Notes under the pieces: model-generated
Seen by the model: the letters and a program-made list of their open reading frames with translations, nothing else
What the model was told of the DNA's origin: nothing
The model's database searches: none
NCBI GenBank assembly: GCA_025929535.1
Contig: JAICLZ010000004.1
Span: forward strand, 1 to 64,000
DNA: 64,000 nt
From: Gemmatimonadaceae bacterium
Lineage (GTDB): Bacteria; Gemmatimonadota; Gemmatimonadetes; Gemmatimonadales; Gemmatimonadaceae
Reading direction: 5' to 3'
Translations under genes and position numbers: made by a program
In this document: piece after piece, positions 59,273 through 64,000 of the stretch
Position numbering within the stretch: position 1 is the stretch's first letter
Layout: each line of letters opens with the position of its first letter

Positions 59273-59995
59273 TCACGCGTGCCGCAGACGCACGATCTCG
59301 AGCGATCGTCGCCACGCGGCACGGATGCCGAGCAGATTCCCGAGCAGGAAGTGCATCAGCACGATGGCACCCACAATTGCCCCGACCTGTGCCGGACTTC
59401 GAAAGAGTCCGCGCAGGGGCTGCATCCACATGGGTGGCGCCGAATCGATGGGCATCGTGCTGGTGAGCCGGTAGGCGAGCACCGCAAGCAGCGCGAGCCG
59501 CACGATGTGCCGTGCGACTCTGTAGCCTCGATGATTGGCGAGCCGCTGCTCGAGGCGGCTCGCGGGCCACAGGAGAACGAGGCACGCAGCGGCCGTAATG
59601 GCGATGTGCGTGTTCGTCGGCGCACCCGGATCGAGCTTGCTCACCAGCGAAAACACCCCGCGTGCGGCGCCGAGCTCGATCGCAGCGGCGAGTGGATACA
59701 GAGCGCCGAGCAAGGGAAGCGCTCTCGGTACCTGTGCGAAAAAAATCACGAACGCCGCGAGAGCGACCGCGCCCGCGCACCCGGTGCCGCCGTACCCACC
59801 CGCGTACGCCCCGGCGTATCCGCCACCGTGCGGCACGCCGCCGGCGGTGGTGCCCCACCCGTCGGTGGCTGGCCCGCCCAGCGACATGGGCGGGTTCGTT
59901 ATTGGCGGTATCTCACCCGGTGCATGACCCGGGAGCTGCGCATCGTGCCCCGGCCAGGGAGATGTGTGCCTCCAGTAGTCATCCGAAGGCGTCAT
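59273..59995 (-). CDS. Multi-TM membrane protein with Gly/Pro/Tyr-rich N-terminus
   Basis: GGGYAGAYAGGYGGTGCAGAVALAAFVIFFAQVPRALPLLGALYPLAAAIELG..., several hydrophobic helices; 30 bp downstream of the VirD4-like gene on the same strand. Confidence 0.7.
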   Translation of the reverse strand: MTPSDDYWRHTSPWPGHDAQLPGHAPGEIPPITNPPMSLGGPATDGWGTTAGGVPHGGGYAGAYAGGYGGTGCAGAVALAAFVIFFAQVPRALPLLGALYPLAAAIELGAARGVFSLVSKLDPGAPTNTHIAITAAACLVLLWPASRLEQRLANHRGYRVARHIVRLALLAVLAYRLTSTMPIDSAPPMWMQPLRGLFRSPAQVGAIVGAIVLMHFLLGNLLGIRAAWRRSLEIVRLRHA

Positions 59996-60025
59996 CCGGA
60001 TCCCCTTCGATCGACGTCAAGACAC

Positions 60026-62536
60026 TCAGACTCGCGCAGCCACTGCACCCGTGGACGTGCGAAGCCGCGCGTCCGCCGCCCCGGCCTGCGCGTGCTCGAG
60101 CGCGCGTGCGACCTCCCGGCTGGAGCCGGGATACTCCGGATGCAACCGGACCACGTCGCGCCGCGGTACCCTACCCCGCGTCGCAAGCACGACGGCGGTA
60201 TCCGGCACGGCCGCAATGCTCGCGATCTCGCCGCCGACCACGAGTGGACGCGGACCGAGCATCATGCGAAGCGGCGACTGGTCCCTGGTTGGCACCGGAG
60301 CGCCGCGGAGCACGGACAGCGCCTGTGCAATGCGACTTGGTGCACTGAACCACGCCGCACCGCCCGCGAACATCTGCGCCATGTGCGGTTGCGTGCGAGT
60401 CACGGCAGTCGGCCCCGAGATCGCCTCCATCGCCAGGCTGCCCCGCACCGTATTGCCCTCGACATCACTCGGCGCGAGCTGCCAGGCCTGCCCCGCACGC
60501 TGGGAGATGAGCTCGTCCGTTGCTGGCGAACGCCCCGACAACGCGATGACACTTCCGAAAATCGACAGCCACTTGAGCGCGGTCGCCTCCCCGAGCTTCG
60601 CGTTGACTCCCTCGATTCCCTGCGTTGCCGCGACCATGGCCAGTCCAAGAGAGCGGCCGATCGGCAGCATCTGCGCGTCCTGCGTCGTCGCGACTTCCTG
60701 CGCTTCGTCGACGATGAACGCCACCGGTGTTTCCGACGTTCCGCTCCAATCGCGATCCGCACGCGACTTGAGTCCGCTGAAGAGCCGCGCCTTTATCAGC
60801 GCAGTGACCACCGACCCCGCAACACCGTAGCGATATTCGGGGATGAGCAGGCCGATTCTTCCTCCCGTGAGTGGAGCGAGGATGTCGATCGAGTCCTTGC
60901 CCGCGGGCGTCTTCGCCCATCGCAGAAGCTCCGGCGTGGCGGTGATCGTCGAGATCCACGAGCGAATGACCGCGAGAATGTTGCTGCGGGTCTTCTCCTC
61001 CATCGTGTCCCACTCGAAGCGGAAGTACGTGAATGCTTCCCGCAGCAGCGGGTCCTCGTCCGCCTTCGGAAGGAGCGCGTCGATGAGCTGATCGCGATCC
61101 TGTTTGTTGCTCACCACCTGCGCGGAGTGATAGAGCGACCACCATGCGCCGCCCGCGGCCTGCGCGATCACCGCGCCGCGCCTGAGCGCGCCCGCTGCGC
61201 TGTTGACCCAGAACATGTCCTGTCCCGCTCCGGCCGGCGCGAGGATCTCGCGTACGGTATCGATGATCACCGAGGGCTCCACTCCGGACACGAGCGAGAC
61301 CTCCACGCCGCGCGCCGGGTCCACGAGCTGCATGCCGGGCAGATCCGCCAGCTCACTCGGAAGCGCGCCCTTGCCGTCCATGATCACGAGCCCGATGTCT
61401 TCGTGCTCGCTGAGCTGCCGCGCGAGCGGACGCAGAATTCCCGACGTCTTCCCGGAGCCCGTGCCGCCAAGCACCAGCGCGTGCATCTGCAGATCCCGCA
61501 GCGAAAGTCGGAACGGCAGTCCCGCGCTCGGCGCGAAGACATCGCCACGGCCGGCGAACACGCCGGTGGTTTCGCCCAGCTCCACGGCGGCGCTCGTATC
61601 TCGCGTGGCCTCGAGGATCTGCCGCCTGCGCGCCGTCTCCGGAATCGCACCCCACGCCTGCCCGCCTGCCGCGACGAACGCAGAGCCTTCGACGCCTTCG
61701 GCAGCCTGGAGCTCCAGAGCGCGGTTCATCAGCGGGCGTCTGTCGCGAATCAGCTTGAGAAGGAGGATGAACAACACCATCCATGAGCCACCGTGCTTCG
61801 TGAAGCTGAACATGTCCGTCGCGAATCCGAATGGACTGCCACCCATTCCTGGTCCGCCGCCCAACCCGCCCGCCGAAGGATCGAATCCCTCGGCACCCTG
61901 CGGAACCGCCCCCGGCGCGGCCGTGGTGAACAGATACGCCACGGCCCATCCGACTGCGAACGCGGTCAGTATCCACCAGAGCGAGCGATTGGTCGCTTCG
62001 AGCGTGCGTCCATCTTCCGCGGAAATTTCGGACGAGAGCGGGCGCCCATCGATCGTGAGCCAGCTGTTCTGCACTTCGTCGCGCAGATCAGCGGGCGTGT
62101 CGGGCGGAAGGTCTCTCAGGAACGCGCGTTTGACGATCGACTGCGCTTCATGGCTCGCCGACGCCGGACACGCGAGGCGCATCAGCACCGGTACCGCGAA
62201 GAAGAGAAAGGCGCCGAAGGCCGCAAAGCCGAGGAGAATGCCGAAGCGGTCGCCTCCTCTGAAGGCGAACTTCTCGCCCAGGAACACCGTCGCCAGCCAG
62301 GCAGCGGCAATCACGGCGAGCTGCATCCCATGCGCGCTCTCGGAGACGATGCGGCCGAGCAGGCGATGGTAGACCTCCCGCGCAATCCTGACGATGCTCC
62401 CGTCGTGCGAGGGAGCGAAGAACACGAGTGGATCGACCGGGACGAACTTCCAGAACCAGTAGTTGACGATCGATGGATCCAGAGCGATCGGCTTTGGCCC
62501 GACTGCGGTGATCTCCTTCATTATCGACTCGCTCAT
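60026..62536 (-). CDS. VirD4/TraG/TraD-like type IV coupling-protein-family ATPase
   Basis: N-terminal TM segments; Walker A LVLGGTGSGKTSGILRPLARQL, IGLVIMDGKGALPSELADL; PVAFIVDEAQEVATTQDAQMLPIGRSLGLAMVAATQGIEGV with Walker-B-like acidic pair; AALKWLSIFGSVIALSGRSPATDELISQRAG. Start at MSESIMKEIT. Confidence 0.8.
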   Translation of the reverse strand: MSESIMKEITAVGPKPIALDPSIVNYWFWKFVPVDPLVFFAPSHDGSIVRIAREVYHRLLGRIVSESAHGMQLAVIAAAWLATVFLGEKFAFRGGDRFGILLGFAAFGAFLFFAVPVLMRLACPASASHEAQSIVKRAFLRDLPPDTPADLRDEVQNSWLTIDGRPLSSEISAEDGRTLEATNRSLWWILTAFAVGWAVAYLFTTAAPGAVPQGAEGFDPSAGGLGGGPGMGGSPFGFATDMFSFTKHGGSWMVLFILLLKLIRDRRPLMNRALELQAAEGVEGSAFVAAGGQAWGAIPETARRRQILEATRDTSAAVELGETTGVFAGRGDVFAPSAGLPFRLSLRDLQMHALVLGGTGSGKTSGILRPLARQLSEHEDIGLVIMDGKGALPSELADLPGMQLVDPARGVEVSLVSGVEPSVIIDTVREILAPAGAGQDMFWVNSAAGALRRGAVIAQAAGGAWWSLYHSAQVVSNKQDRDQLIDALLPKADEDPLLREAFTYFRFEWDTMEEKTRSNILAVIRSWISTITATPELLRWAKTPAGKDSIDILAPLTGGRIGLLIPEYRYGVAGSVVTALIKARLFSGLKSRADRDWSGTSETPVAFIVDEAQEVATTQDAQMLPIGRSLGLAMVAATQGIEGVNAKLGEATALKWLSIFGSVIALSGRSPATDELISQRAGQAWQLAPSDVEGNTVRGSLAMEAISGPTAVTRTQPHMAQMFAGGAAWFSAPSRIAQALSVLRGAPVPTRDQSPLRMMLGPRPLVVGGEIASIAAVPDTAVVLATRGRVPRRDVVRLHPEYPGSSREVARALEHAQAGAADARLRTSTGAVAARV

Positions 62537-62960
62537 CGCATTCCTCCTCATTCCGTTCGACCGACGAGACACGCGCGCACCGATAGCGCATGCAGGCTGA
62601 CGCTGTGCATTGCGCAATCGCGCGGAGAAAGTCGTCAAAGGCGGATCGAGAGGGCTGCGGGAGCGGGATTCTGATACCCTCGAGCGCGCAGCTTTCTGAA
62701 CGGTGTGCCGCTGGCCCGTGACTCACTGCGATCTCGCCCCTGACAGCCAGGTCACGAGCCTGCTCGTGGTCCGGCGTCCTACACGGCCGTTCACGAGAGT
62801 TCCCCTCGATCTGCTCTTTCGTCCGATCCGATCAGCTTCACACGACTCGTAGCCTTCTCGAAACCGGAGGGCCGCTCGCGAGCGGCTCCCAATTCACGAG
62901 GCACGTGCTGCGAAAATGCGAGTGTGCTGATCGAGCGTGGCTCATACATCGGAGATCGAG

Positions 62961-63728
62961 ATGCGCAGGAACATGCTTGTTTTAGTGGCGGTCGCTCCAC
63001 TGGTGATGGCGTGCAACGACACGGCTACCACCAGCTCCAGCGCCCCACCCTTTGGGCGAACGGTCGTGGCGGTAAGCGGAAACATCGCCGATCCCGTGGC
63101 CGCATTCAGGACCTTGCTCGGCGCGCCGAACGGCGTCGTGGCGGGGGAGCAGCCGGCGGGACGGCGCGAGATCAACTGGGACGGCGCAGCCGCCAACGTC
63201 TTTGACAACGCCAATGCTTTCCCTGCGGACTTCTTCAATACCGTTGCCAAGGTCGGCGCCGTCTTCACGACGGACGGCATCGGCTTCCGGAACGACTCGA
63301 CGCTGTTCGTCGACGTCAATCCGACGTACGCGAACGAGTTCCGGTCCTTCAGCCCGAACAAGATCTTCGCGCCGGTTGGCAGCAACCTGCTCGATGTGCT
63401 CTTCCAGGTTGCGGGGCAGCCTACTCCGGCCGTGAGCAATGGATTCGGCATCGTGCTCAGCGACGTGGACGTTGCCAACGCAACGACGATCGAGCTGTTC
63501 GCGCAGGACGGATCGAGCCTCGGCGTCGTCGCCGCACCCGTACGCACGGACTCGGCAGGCTTCTCGTTCGTCGGTGTGAGCTTCGATCAGCCGGTCATCG
63601 CGCGCGTGCGCATCACGCTCGGCACCGGCGCGCTCGCGGCTGACGCCAACGACATCAGTGCGGGCGGGCCGAAAGACCTGGTCGTGCTGGACAATCTGAT
63701 TTATGGTGAGCCGAAGAAGGCGTTTTGA
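62961..63728 (+). CDS. Secreted lipoprotein of an uncharacterised GRREINWDG-motif family
   Basis: Leader MRRNMLVLVAVAPLVMACND; AAFRTLLGAPNGVVAGEQPAGRREINWDGAAANVFDNANAFPADFFNTVAKVGAVFTTDGIGF. Confidence 0.75.
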   Translation: MRRNMLVLVAVAPLVMACNDTATTSSSAPPFGRTVVAVSGNIADPVAAFRTLLGAPNGVVAGEQPAGRREINWDGAAANVFDNANAFPADFFNTVAKVGAVFTTDGIGFRNDSTLFVDVNPTYANEFRSFSPNKIFAPVGSNLLDVLFQVAGQPTPAVSNGFGIVLSDVDVANATTIELFAQDGSSLGVVAAPVRTDSAGFSFVGVSFDQPVIARVRITLGTGALAADANDISAGGPKDLVVLDNLIYGEPKKAF

Positions 63729-63829
63729 GCGTGGAGGACGGGCGGGCCGAGTCCAGTGGACGCGGACCGCGTGGCCTTCCGACCCCTGGAAGGGTACCTT
63801 ATCCGTCCCTCCCTTGGAGTGGCGACGAT

Positions 63830-64000
63830 ATGCCTGCTTCGGGCACTCTGGAGAACGAGCAGCTGCTCGAGTTCTTCTTCTCCCAATCCACGCACGGCTT
63901 CTTCTTCATGATGCTCGATGAGCCGGTGGAATGGGGCGAGCACGTGAACAAGGAGCACGTGCTCGACTACGTCTTCGACCACCAGCGCATGACGAAGCTG
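63830..64000 (+). CDS. Probable PAS-domain sensory/signalling protein (truncated by window end)
   Basis: MPASGTLENEQLLEFFFSQSTHGFFFMMLDEPVEWGEHVNKEHVLDYVFDHQRMTKL resembles the start of a PAS domain; open to window edge. Confidence 0.5.
   Translation, partial: MPASGTLENEQLLEFFFSQSTHGFFFMMLDEPVEWGEHVNKEHVLDYVFDHQRMTKL

Noticed and set aside
59279-61786. 835-aa plus-strand ORF
   Set aside because: Antisense to the membrane protein and VirD4-like ATPase; basic low-complexity composition without domains.

Overview
High-GC chromosomal window. Codon bias, a SusC/SusD pair, many secreted proteins and lipoproteins, and an ECF-sigma/Ser-Thr-kinase pair suggest a Gemmatimonadetes/Acidobacteria-like soil bacterium; this is inference, as no marker gene was tested. 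I support about 45 protein-coding genes and several strong hairpin terminators. I found no rRNA, tRNA, CRISPR array, transposase or prophage. Core content: citrate synthase, icd/aceK, M1, M13 and M20 peptidases, SusC/SusD, a sortilin/BNR-type propeller protein, MscL, Uup ABC-F, a PLP decarboxylase, a UvrA paralogue, APC and CPA1 transporters, an inward-rectifier-type K+ channel, a TetR/EmrB pair, a phytoene-desaturase-like oxidoreductase, an EXORDIUM-like secreted protein, a double cupredoxin and an ECF sigma/TPR kinase pair. Best candidates for something undescribed: (1) an orphan VirD4/TraG-like membrane ATPase with a multi-TM partner and a convergent coiled-coil protein carrying repeated ANDN motifs, with no relaxase or VirB genes in view; (2) a Kir-like channel whose selectivity filter reads TTGTG instead of TVGYG; (3) a GlcG/DUF305/LVIVD extracytoplasmic gene set; (4) a compound inverted-repeat operator between emrB and tetR, with a matching copy directly after the tetR stop codon. 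All family assignments come from reading the translations; no database search was run.
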